From Sorghum bicolor (Eukaryota; Streptophyta; Magnoliopsida; Poales; Poaceae), in contig NC_012873.2 in assembly GCF_000003195.3 (NCBI RefSeq), forward strand, positions 17,287,202 to 17,351,201: DNA of 64,000 nt, given 5' to 3'. Made by a program: the position numbers and the translations under genes. Positions 1-10,474 of this stretch are shown here, in pieces. A model generated the notes under the pieces. The model saw nothing but the letters and a program-made list of their open reading frames with translations, made no database searches and was not told the origin of the DNA. Numbering within the stretch: position 1 is the stretch's first letter; every line of letters starts with the position of its first letter.

Positions 1-2121
1 CCAGCATGGAGCAATTAGCCAGCAAAATCATCGAGTGATTAGGGAGTAAATCGTCGGGCAAAATCGAGTTTCAGTCGGCTCGGGGCAAACTGAATCGCAT
101 CGTCGTCAGTCAGGGGAAGCTCGCCGGTGTGCCGCGTGTTGGACTCGTGGTGTCCGTACGTCGCCGTTGGCCCCGCCCGTCAGTCCTCCGCGCGTCCTTC
201 ATCTCGCCCCGGCGCCCCGGTCGCGTGGACAGAGCCATTTCCGCTCCCGGTGTCCTCTCTCTCTCGCGCGTTGTCGTTTCCGCGTCGCCGCCGTTGCTTC
301 GGCGAGCTCGCGCGCGCACATCTCCGTGTCTCCGGCCAAGCAGCTCGGTCCAGCGCTCCGCAAGCCTCTCCTCTCCACCGTCGTCGAGCTGGTTGCGACT
401 GCCGAGCCTCGGTGAGCCCGCATTGCCTGCTCCGACGCGAGCTTACCTCGCCGGAGTTCCGCCATGGCCACCGGCGTCGTGGCCAGGGCTCTGTAGTCCA
501 CCATTCCTTCTCATTCTTGTCCCAAAAGCTTCGCTAGGTCTTGCTGTTGCTCGTCCTCGTTCTCTTCTGCCCTGTCTCCGGCCAGAGACGCCGGCGGTCG
601 GCCGCGCACCACCGCCGTGCCGCCATTCGCGAGGGCGAGGTACCTAGAGCTCGGTAGAGTTAGGGTTTTGGGTACCGCTGGATGCGGAATGCAGTGGGGA
701 GCACGATGGTGCCCTTGGCCAGCGCCGAGACCTCGCCGTCGGCGAGATCTCCGGCGGTCAAGCCGCGCCTCTGCTTCCGGGTCACTGGCAGGTGGGGTCC
801 ATTGACGCGCGGGTCCCCTCTGTCAGTCTCTCTTTCTCCTTTGTTTAAATCAGAGTTTGAGCTGATTTTGTAAAAATCATATCTCTAGTTCTAGTGATCC
901 AAAAATTGTGAAACAAATTTTGTGTTGTTTCTTGAGATGGCTAGTATTTAATAAAAATATAAAATGAATCATGTTTTCTGAGAAATTATTTATTAAGGAT
1001 TTAATCTTGTTATTTATGGATAAATGCATATCTCTGGTTTTACTGATTGGTTTGCTCTGAAAATTTTATGGTGGTCTTTGCATGGCATTAGAGTGCTCTG
1101 ATAATTATTTCATGATTTTTGGAGCACTGCAGTTGTGATATGTAATTTGTGTTTGAAATATGGCTTGTTTCTTTAATTAAATCACATAAAATAATTGGTG
1201 CTTAGGCTGGTGCTCTATTTTGGTGGTAAACTTGTTTATGGTATTCCTAAGATATAAATAATCTGAAATCTGTTGTTTGACACTATATAAGTCATGTCTA
1301 TGAATTTATGAAATAAATGCCTTGATACATGTTAAATGCATATCTTTAATTTGGCATGTGCAATGGTCCTGAAATTTTTATGGTGGTGATCTGATGTTAT
1401 ACTTGTGCCTCTGTAATTTTTGTAGATTTTTCTGAGCACTTTAACTAATATCTTGTAAATATGCCTTATCTAAAATTAATTAATAAATGCCTTGTTAAGT
1501 AATTGTTTTGGGGTTTTCAACTGATGATCTGGTGACCTTGTAATATGTTTGTGCTCATGAGTCATATGGTTGGCATGGTTTGTGTTTTGATCATATCATT
1601 AAATAATTAACTATAGGGTTAAATGCTGTCTGGACAGCAAGTGAGTAATTTAACTTTGCTTAATGATAACTTGACTTTCTGTGAAACTTGTATAAAACAA
1701 AGTTGTTCTAAACTTGTTGAACTAACTGTGGTTTAAATTGAGGTCATTTGGCCAAGTAGTTTAAAAGTTATAGCTGTTCCAAGTTGGGTTCCAGAAATAG
1801 GGGTTCTCTGTTTTTCTGGGACAGAACCTGGAACTTTGTTAAAATGACTAGTTTAATGTTTGAATCTTGCTGTCATGTTTAAAGATGAGTTGTAGACAAT
1901 TTCCTAAGCTTTCCAAAATGTCCTTACTCATGTTTGTTGGACCTGTCTATCTATAATTATGATTTATTTACTGAGCATACTTGTTTTGTGTCGTTTGCTG
2001 CTTTGGTGCCATGATAGGTTTTGGGTTATGTTAACTTGTTTATTCATGTGAGTTAATATAACTCTTGCTCCGTAAATGAGTGTCCAGTGAGTGCTTGTGT
2101 TATTAAGCATTCATCTGTAGC

Positions 2122-2355
2122 ATGTGCACCTTCTCATTCATCGAGCATGCAATAGGTGCACCGGGCGTGGCAGTTTCCTTCGAGCTCCAAGCGAACCCCG
2201 AAGGCCAGGAAGGCAGCCAGGAGGTGGAGGTCCAGCAAACCGGACTCGAGGAGCCCGAAGAAGAAGTTGAGTGCCCGAATCACGAGCCGGCATCGTTCGT
2301 GAAAGGCAAGCCCCGGAGCATTCTAAGCCTCCTCTATTTTCGAAAGTTTACTTAA
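2122..2355 (+). CDS. Short acidic reading frame inside RT-1 5' LTR
   Basis: This open frame of 77 residues starts MCTFSFIEHAIGAP and is rich in glutamate in the middle (EEPEEEVE). The same frame is open in all four complete or near-complete LTR copies here (also 13144-13377, 24085-24351 minus, 35329-35595 minus). Of six fixed differences between RT-1 and RT-2 in the shared part, I read five as synonymous. I recognise no family. It may be a translated leader exon, or it may be open by chance. Confidence 0.35.
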   Translation: MCTFSFIEHAIGAPGVAVSFELQANPEGQEGSQEVEVQQTGLEEPEEEVECPNHEPASFVKGKPRSILSLLYFRKFT

Positions 2356-3317
2356 TACGTTATATCTATTGATGCATTACGTATAGGAGTTGTGATGAAA
2401 ATGTTGCTGCATTCTACTCTATCCTTGTCCAGATAACTCACCCTCCCTGGTTGTAGAGTTAGGTCCGAGTAGCAGCTTAGTTATGCTTTAACCGGTAGAA
2501 GTCGGGTGATATTCTGTCATCCGCGCGATATAGGGTTGTGTCGGGTCGCGATGGTCTATATGTGCTATCGTGGATGGAACCTGATTAAATTGATTTAAGC
2601 CGGGCGGAGTTTTGCAAGTTTGTAGTAACTCCGTCTGTGGCAGCTAAGGACCGATCGTTGTACGTCCTCTTGTCATGTTGAACGCATGCCTGACACTTAG
2701 TTGGCCGGATAACTCGTTCCGACCGCGAAGCCGAGTAGTATGACTCAGGCCGGAAGACCGGCAAGTATAAAGTGCGCACTACCGGAGGAAGTGCGGTGTG
2801 CGGGGGACCATTGGCGTAAGCCCAAAGGCAGGTGAGTTAAAATTCCTGACCTCCCTGGCAGAGTGGTAGCCCTGGGAGTGCGGCGCTGATCGGAGCCGCG
2901 ATTCCTGAGTTGTACCAAAGGTGACCCATTGGCTCTCCGGCAGGGGATGCTTGGGTGAGTGCTAGGAATAAACCTCCAGCTGGATAGGAATTCGATTCGA
3001 ATCGCCGTCTCTCCCGGTTAGTGAGAACTTGACAGAGCAGCGGCAAACGTAGCATTCACTAATGAACTTGGTTCATGATAATGATGATAGCAAGAAGAAC
3101 ATATGATGAATTTGGTATGGTTATTATTGTTTGTAATAATCAAGTGATGTGTTGTAGTACAGGTGCTAATCTAGTGGTAGGCTGATGATAAATAAAGATG
3201 ATGCTCCCAAACTAATTTAGTTGTAACTTAAGCTTTTGGCAAAAGAGTGAGTCAACCAACTCCACTTGATATTCAGCCTTGCATGATCTTTGGTGTCTTT
3301 TATGTTTTACTAGACGG

Positions 3318-3323
3318 GTAAGT
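3318..3323 (+). promoter_or_regulatory. Candidate 5' splice donor GTAAGT in a conserved LTR block
   Basis: GTAAGT is preceded by CGG and lies in a block around 3300-3375 that is nearly identical in RT-1 and RT-2 and still recognisable in the diverged RT-7 LTR (49961-49966, minus). Acceptor-like CAG sites stand directly before the extra frame (4626) and before gag (6068). Use as a donor is inferred from sequence only. Confidence 0.4.
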
Positions 3324-3804
3324 CTAGCTGAGTACATCCTCGTACTCAGGGTTTATTCCCACCTGTTGCAGATGATATTTTCTATGACGGTTTCTGCAAG
3401 ACCTGTCTCCATCCCGCTGGGGATGAGGACTAACCGTTGGACACGGTTCTCTAATCTTCTCGTCTATGATGCTTTTGGAAGGATGACCTAGACTCTGGCA
3501 GTAACAAACTTGTGAACTGAACTTTGAACCAGTGTGTGTAATTATTTTGCTTCCGCTACTTCGAACAAGTGTTGTAATAACTTAATACTCCGATGTGGTG
3601 CCGCTTCGACGGCAATGAATGACCATGTAACATTCGTTGTATTTATGTTGAACTATTACGATCTTGGTTTGTTGCGAGTTGGTTTGAAGTCCTTCGTGAT
3701 TTCGATTGACTACCGGGATTATATGGGCTCAAGTTTAGAAACTTGATTGTTTGACGATCGTTTCTGCACTTGAACTCTTATAATTTGGTCGGTTCTGTGA
3801 CAGC

Positions 3805-3819
3805 TGGCATCGGAGCAAG
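3805..3819 (+). other. RT-1 primer binding site (initiator tRNA-Met type)
   Basis: TGGCATCGGAGCAAG lies two bases after the 5' LTR. It resembles the TGGTATCAGAGC site complementary to the 3' end of initiator tRNA-Met that most chromoviruses use, with two mismatches. The same sequence is found in RT-2 at 33895-33909, minus. Confidence 0.85.
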
Positions 3820-4626
3820 TTCAGCATTATAAATGCAGCGTTTGTGTATTTAAAACAAAAGAATTTTTTTTTAAATAAAATGGTGTAAAACAAATAATTA
3901 AGTTATGCCAGTGGTCGAATCCTCCTTGCCCATATAAGGACTCTAGGTGGCTATTTAAGTACTGACTTGGGGGGTTTTATTTATGCATCTCCGGCAGTAC
4001 TCAGGTATGGATGTGTGATGACCGCACTATGCTACCCTGTGGTCTAATGGTGGAGGTAGCCTTCATATGTGAATTAGCCACATATGTCGCTAGATTTAAA
4101 TCATGCAACGTCGCACCTACGCTCAGGTAAGTGTGAGCTGTGAGAGCATGATCGTCCAAATGGCGATCTAGGGGAGTGTTCGCGGTGGTTTTCTGGAGTG
4201 GTCACATGTCGAAACCATGGAGCCACGAAAGAAACTTAATTGGGGAGCATTTAATTTCTCGGGTAGTTGTGGTGTCATTGTTGGGGCATGTTGGGCATGT
4301 CCAAGCAATGTGCACTTAGTTTACTGCTTTCTTGAGTGATATATATTGGGAACTGTTGGGCTGAAATGAAGTTTTCTGCAGGTACTCTAACAGCGCACGT
4401 GTAAACCGATAGTTACCGTATCGAGAGACGAATGTATGCCACCGTATATCCGTTAGAATATTAATTTTCTAAGTTTGTGAGGACGTACGGTTCGTGCATG
4501 CATCATGTCGCATTCATACATACATTCTGTCTGCTCCTTCCCTTACAATTTCGTCCCTTTTTAAATAAATAAATGTTGCTTCAACTAATCCTCTTTTATC
4601 CATGGTAATCCTATTCCTTTCCACAG
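3820..4626 (+). other. RT-1 untranslated leader
   Basis: About 800 bases between the primer binding site and the first frame of RT-1. I see no domain-bearing frame. It ends with a pyrimidine-rich tract and CCACAG immediately before the ATG at 4627, which looks like a splice acceptor. The matching leader in RT-2 is 33093-33894. Confidence 0.7.
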
Positions 4627-5712
4627 ATGGACGCACCCGCTTCACCTCGTCCCAGTGACACTTTCTTGCATGAGTTTGGCACTCCTACCCAGCTCTGGAG
4701 AGTGTTACGGACTGTTGGGTATACTGAGTCACCTCAGTATTCTTGGTGGGAGATGGAGAGCACATGAGGGATCCAGTGGTTTGCTGTGCAGGGAGTTGTC
4801 CCTCCACATGGGGACAAGCCTGCATGGACAGGCTGGACGTGCAGCTCAGATGGGCAGACTCCCTGGGAGGCAGCTCAGGTTGCAGCCCAGACTATCCTGC
4901 TAGATATATGTCAGAGGTGTGGTGACGAGCTGACGAGAGGACCAGCGGCCTCCATTCCTAGTGCTGACCCAGCAGCCGCGGAGTGGAAACAGGCTGATGG
5001 TTGTGCTTTGGTTCGAGGCAGAGGAGAGAGAGCTGAGAGCTCTAATCCTGCTATGAGTGCTATGATGGCTGTACTCAAGTTGATCAGTCAGCGAGAGGGC
5101 ACCTATGCACAGGTGATGGTGGCTGTTCGCAGGGCCTAGGAGATGCAGCGGAAGGCTGAAAAGCGTGCTCGCAAGTTTCGCAAGCAAGCTAGACTCCTGG
5201 AGCAAACTTAGAAGGACCGCAATGACTGGGAGGACATAGCGGAGTACCGTAGACAGCAGTGGGTGAAGGCCATCAGAGAGAGAGATCATAAGCAGGATCA
5301 GATGAGCCAGTTAGCTCGAGAGAGGGAGACTTTGCAGGAGCGCTTGGTGCAGCTCCCCCGTGAGAGGGATACTGCACTCCGTGTGTCGGAGAACAGGCGC
5401 CGAGCATGGGAGATGCACCGAGTTCAGTCGCTTGAGCGGGAGAACTATCTACAGGGTCAGATTGAGGCTGGTCTTGTGGAGATTCACCGTCTCAACAACT
5501 TGCTACACCCTATTCCTCGCCCTATACCCGTGTATCCAGAGGTGGGACCTCAGGTGATTGTGGCCGATGATGATGGTATAGAGGTTGATGGACCAGCAGC
5601 GGCTGCACCACCTTTACACGAGGACGTGGAGGACGAGGAGCTTGAGCCGGTTAGCGACGAGGATGGAGAGGCGATCTTCGACGCTGATTCGGATGACGAG
5701 CCTGGAGTGTAG
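4627..5712 (+). pseudogene. RT-1 extra frame upstream of gag: coiled-coil protein, broken by stops
   Basis: This is a frame of 362 codons from ATG 4627 to a stop at 5710-5712, upstream of gag on the same strand. The identical length and frame occur in RT-2 (32007-33092), so it belongs to the family and not to one copy. The middle is rich in Glu, Arg, Lys and Gln (for example EMQRKAEKRARKFRKQARLL), as expected of a coiled coil. A proline stretch (HPIPRPIPVYPEVGP) follows, and the tail is strongly acidic (DVEDEELEPVSDEDG). RT-1 has three internal stops, at about 4765, 5138-5140 and 5208-5210, with no frameshift. I recognise no enzymatic domain. Extra frames are known in plant Ty3/gypsy elements, but I cannot assign this one to a named type. 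A role in particle assembly or RNA handling is only a guess. Confidence 0.7.
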
Positions 5713-6068
5713 GGAGTAGTGGGTAGTTGCTGCCAGGATCTTTTGTTGTATGCCAGTCGGCTGTGGTGCTTTTGTAACCATGTTGTAATCCGAAACTTTG
5801 ACCTTGACTCATGGCATGTACTGTAAGGGGTAATAACTTCATGGGCCCTATGTGCAGTCTTTATGATCGTTATGTTATGCCGATGTTTTCCGTTGTGGTG
5901 CGTTTTGCGGATATCTATGTCATGTGTTGGATTGGTGATGTTGTTTTGTGGAATGGAATTCTTGTGCCTTTCTGTAAAGCTATTCTCTCGAATACTTTCA
6001 GGCATGAATATAAGTTCTTCTACGACAAATCTTGTCATCATCAATGCTCACTGACTGTGTCTTTTCAG

Positions 6069-9000
6069 ATGTCTCGTGGCACCCGAGGTGCGGAACAGCG
6101 TGCAAACATGAATCCACCACCTCCTCCTCCACCACCAAATCCAGCTGAGCTGATGCAAATGATGGTGGAAAATCAGAGGATGCTCACTGAGACCATCAAT
6201 CGGATGGCAAATCAGGGTGGCCGTAATGCACAGGAAGGGCCAGCTCCTAACCAGTATAGTAGCTTCAAGGACTTCATGGATACGAAGCCCCCACCTTTCA
6301 GAGAAGCTGAAGAACCCCTTCAAGCTGAAGAGTGGCTGAATACGGTGGAACAAAAGTTTCGCCTACTTCGTTTGACTGAAGGTTTGAAGGCGGAGTATGC
6401 AGCTCATCAACTGCAAGGACCGGCAGGCATCTGGTGGAATCAGTATCGGGAAGCTCTTCCAGCCGACACCGTGCTTGATTGGAATCTTTTCCGTGATGCT
6501 TTTAAAGGGCATTTCATTCCTCCGGGTGTTATGGAGATGAAGCACACCGAGTTCATGCAGCTGACGCAGGGCAACAAGACTCTGAAGGAGTATTTGCATG
6601 CTTTCAACCACTTGTCTAGGTATGCTCCTGAGTTTGTGAACACGGAGACGAAAAAGATCGCTAGTTTCAAGCGGGGTTTGGGTCCCAAATTGCTGAAGAC
6701 TATGGGCCGCACTAAGTGTGCAACTTTCAACGAGTTTGTCAGTGATGCTCTTACTCAAGAGAATTATAACACTGTGTACACTGTGACCAAGACTCGCAAG
6801 AGGGCTTTTGAGGCCGGGGCAGGATCATCTCAGTCCAAGACTCCCATGGCAACTAAGCCACCATTCCGTGCTCCAACCCCCAACCAGCGATACCGCCCTC
6901 CGGTGAAGAAGAATCAGGCAAAGACTGGTTTTCGCAAGGGGTACTCTATTGCTCTTCCTAGGGGCAACACGGGTCCCAACTATGCCAAGACTCCACCTGC
7001 CAACCGTCCGTGCTGGAACTGCAATCAGACCGGGCATTGGCAGAGCAACTGTCCTTACCCGCCAAAGAAGGGCAACCAGGGGAACGTCCGTCAGGGGCGT
7101 GTTCATTACACAACTGTGGAGGCAATCCCTGCTGGTGAGGTAGTCACGGCTGGTAAGTTTCTGGTCAATCAACATGATGCACTCGTGCTTTTTGATTCTG
7201 GAGCATCGCATTCTTTTGTGAGTTCTGAATTTGTATCTAAGCATAGCATCAAGACCATCACACTTGATAAGGGCAGATATTGTATTAGTGCTGCGGGAAA
7301 TGATATTTCCACCAATCAAGTGGTTTTGGGGGCAACTCTGGAGATAGGAGGCCGTCAGTTTCTTGCTGATCTGGTTGTTTTACCCGGTGTGGGCATAGAT
7401 GTAATTCTGGGGATGAAGTGGATGAGTGGTAATGGAGTTCTTATAGACACCACCACTCGTGTAGTGATGTTGAAAGACCCAGATACCAAGGAGGCATTTC
7501 TAGTGCAACTCCCTCGTGATATTCGAATCCGTAGCACTGTGAATGCAGTTACCTCTAAGGCTATTCAGGATATTCCGGTGGTGTGTGAGTTTCCGGATGT
7601 TTTTCCTGATGATCTACCTGGGCTTCCTCTGGATCGGGATGTGGAGTTTAAAATTGAATTGATTCCAGGCACCGCTCCGATCTCTAGAAGACCGTATAGG
7701 ATGCCGCCTAATGAATTAGCTGAGCTTAAGACCCAACTAAATGAGTTGTTGCAGAAGGGTCTTATCCATCCTAGTTCTTCTCCTTGGGGTTGTCCGGCTA
7801 TCTTTGTGAAGAAGAAGGATCAATCTTTGCGCATGTGTGTGGACTATCGTCCCCTAAATGCGGTGACTATCAAGAACAAATACCCTCTTCCTCGCATTGA
7901 CATCTTGTTTGATCAGTTGTCTAAAGCTAAGGTATTCTCCAAGATTGATTTGCGATCTGGGTACCATCAGATCAAGATCCGTCCCGAAGATATACCTAAG
8001 ACGGCTTTCTCGACGAGGTATGGGTTGTATGAGTACCTTGTCATGTCCTTCGGGCTTACGAATGCACCTGCTCATTTCATGTATCTTATGAATTCGGTGT
8101 TCATGCCCGAATTGGACAAGTTTGTAGTGGTCTTCATTGATGATATCTTGGTATATTCTTGCAATGAAGAGGAGCATGCAGAGCATCTACGTGTAGTGTT
8201 GTCGCGTTTGCGCGAACATCAGCTTTATGCTAAGTTTAGCAAATGCGAGTTTTGGCTAAAGAAAGTACCTTTCTTGGGCCATGTCTTATCTGAAGAAGGC
8301 ATATCAGTGGATCCGGCTAAGGTGCAAGAGGTGCTGGATTGGAAAGTTCCAACTTCGGTACACGAGGTTCGAAGTTTTCTCGGTCTGGCTGGGTATTACC
8401 GTCGATTTATTCCGGAGTTCTCCAAAATATCCAAGCCTATGACTCGTCTACTTCAGAAAGATGAAAAGTTTGTGTGGACACCTGAGTGTGAAGAGGCATT
8501 CCACAAGTTGAGGACACTGTTGACATCAGCTCCTGTCCTAGCTCAACCTGATATCGAGAAGCCTTTCGATGTCTTTTGTGACGCATCCGGCATTGGTTTA
8601 GGCTGTGTGTTGATGCAGGAAGGTCGCGTTATCGCGTATGCCTCGCGCCAACTTCGAAAGCATGAGGTCAATTACCCCACTCATGACTTAGAATTGGCAG
8701 CAGTTGTTCATGCTTTGAAAATCTGGAGGCATTATCTGCTGGGTAATCTGTGTAATATCTACACCGATCATAAGAGCCTCAAGTATATCTTCACTCAACC
8801 TGAACTGAACATGCGGCAGCGAAGGTGGCTTGAGTTGATTAAAGACTATAATCTCCAAGTGCACTATCATCCGGGCAAGGCAAACGTGGTGGCGGATGCC
8901 TTGAGTCGGAAAGCGCACTGTCACTCAATCCAAGTGGAAGATCCGTGGTTGTCACATCTTATGCATCCACTTGTGCTCAACCAGATTTCTCTGGAAAGTA

Positions 9001-10432
9001 CCATTCGCAATCGAGTCATCGAATTGCAGCAGACAGATGTAGGCATCCACCATATCAAGAGAAAGATGAAAGAAGAAGAAACCAAGCATTTCCGGGTTGA
9101 TGAAAACGGAATTCTTTGGTTCAAGGATCGACTTGTGGTCCCAAAAGACCGCGAGCTGCGAAATCAGATCTTATCTGAAGCTCATTCATCCAAAATGTCT
9201 ATCCATCCTGGTAGTAGCAAGATGTATCAGGATCTGAAACCTTTGTTTTGGTGGACAAAGATGAAAAAGGAGATAGCGGCTTTTGTCGCTCGTTGTGACA
9301 ATTGTTGTCGTGTGAAGGCTGTTCACATGAAAGCTGGTTTGCTTCAACCTTGTCAATTCCTGGTTGGAAATGGGAAGAAGTCAGCATGGATTTCATCAGT
9401 GGACTCCCAACTTCTGTTAAGAGTTATGACTCCATCTGGGTGGTTGTAGATCGTTTGACCAAGGTTGCTCGATTTATTCCAGTTCGAACTGATTATCGTC
9501 CCCATCAGTATGTGGAGTTGTATTTCGAGCACATTGTTCGTCAGTATGGTGTGCCTCGAACAATCATATCTGATCGTGGACCATAGTTCACTGCTCGTTT
9601 TTGGGAATGTCTGCATGAGCAAATTGGTACTCATTTGGTCCGCAGCTCTGCTTATCATCCCCAAACAGCAGGTCAAACTGAACGAGTTAACCAGATCCTC
9701 GAAGATATGTTGAGGGCATGTGCTCTCTCATCAAAAGGTTCTTGGGTTAAGTGGTTGCCATTAGCTGAGTTCTCCTACAACAACAGTTATCAGGAGAGTA
9801 TCAAAATGGCTCCATTTGAAGCCTTGTACGGTCGAAAGTGTCGAACCCCGTTGAATTGGGTAGAAGCTGGAGAGCGAAGATACTACGGCATCGATTTCAT
9901 GAACGAAGCGGAGCAGAAAGTCCGTGTTATCCAGCAACACCTGGAAGCTGCTCAAGCTCGTCAGAAAAGTTATGCAGACAAGAGAAGGAAGCCGATTGAG
10001 TATTCGGTTGGTGACCATGTGTACATCAAGGTGTCTCCGATGAAGGGTGTACAAAGGTTCGGAGTCAAGCGAAAGCTTGCGCCTCGCTATGTGGGACCTT
10101 ATCGGATTCTCGAAAAGAAAGGGAATGTGGCATACAAAGTTCAACTCCCAGTTGCGCTTCGAGCTATCTTCCCCGTTTTCCACGTATCACAATTGAAGAA
10201 GTGCCTTCGTGTACCGGAGGAACGAGTGGAAATTCGAGATATCAAGTTGAAGTGAGACTTGGTGTATGAGGAGAAACCCGTAGCGATTCTTGATCGCAAG
10301 GAACGGGAAACGCGTAATCGTGTGGTTAAACTCTACAAGGTGTTGTGGAGCAACCACGGGGAAGAAGATGCCACTTGGGAGACGGAGGATTATTTAAAAG
10401 AAGTTTACAAAACCTTCTTCGAAAATCAGTAA
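6069..10432 (+). pseudogene. RT-1 gag-pol of a chromovirus, one frameshift and two stops
   Basis: This polyprotein gene has capsid, protease, reverse transcriptase, RNase H, integrase and chromodomain in that order, the Ty3/gypsy arrangement. I chose the ATG at 6069 ([10 protein letters not shown]) because it follows CTTTTCAG and is shared with RT-2; upstream codons are open in RT-1 but not conserved. Visible motifs are a zinc knuckle CX2CX4HX4C ([14 protein letters not shown], about 7011), the protease LFDSGAS (about 7190), the reverse transcriptase FIDD (about 8136), integrase HHCC (9182-9310), and DDE residues in the 9380-9690 stretch. It is 4364 nt against 4365 in RT-2. One base is missing in a C run near 9350, a TAG lies at 9584-9586 and a TGA at 10253-10255. 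The last cuts off the chromodomain, read at about 10280-10429. RT-1 therefore cannot make the full polyprotein. Confidence 0.95.
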
Positions 10433-10438
10433 GCTTTC

Positions 10439-10457
10439 AAATCTCGGGACGAGATTT
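10439..10457 (+). other. Stem-loop before the RT-1 polypurine tract
   Basis: AAATCTCG and CGAGATTT form a perfect 8-bp stem around a GGA loop, between the gag-pol stop and the polypurine tract. It is conserved exactly in RT-2 (27261-27279, minus). Confidence 0.7.
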
Positions 10458-10460
10458 TTG

Positions 10461-10474
10461 TAAGGGGGGAGGGC
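10461..10474 (+). other. RT-1 polypurine tract
   Basis: TAAGGGGGGAGGGC stands directly before the 3' LTR, which starts TGTAACACCCC at 10475. This is the expected place for plus-strand DNA priming. Confidence 0.88.

Larger units (their letters stand above)
1..3802 (+). repeat. RT-1 5' LTR, left end outside window (Tekay/Del-like chromovirus)
   Basis: This stretch matches 11081-14824, so it is the right part of a long LTR whose first roughly 600 bases lie before the window. It ends GGTTCTGTGACA at 3802, directly before a primer binding site. It holds a GC-rich module (about 120-830), a long AT-rich part (850-2100), a short open frame (2122-2355) and a block with GTAAGT (3318-3323) that also occurs in RT-2 and RT-7. 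Differences from the 3' LTR are few, about 20 by eye, plus one rearranged segment near 1035-1145. The LTR should drive and terminate the element's transcript; I could not place its TATA box with confidence. Confidence 0.93.

Noticed and set aside
127..873. Overlapping open frames of 60-172 codons on both strands in the GC-rich part of the RT-1 LTR (repeated at 11190-11953, and similar ones at 25560-26631 and 36804-37829).
   Set aside because: GC-rich sequence opens all frames at once. No domain is recognisable, the frames differ in register between copies, and RT-1 and RT-2 blocks are unrelated.
5811..6068. An upstream start for RT-1 gag-pol at 5811.
   Set aside because: The extra 86 codons are not kept in RT-2, and the conserved start with gag-like sequence is the ATG at 6069.
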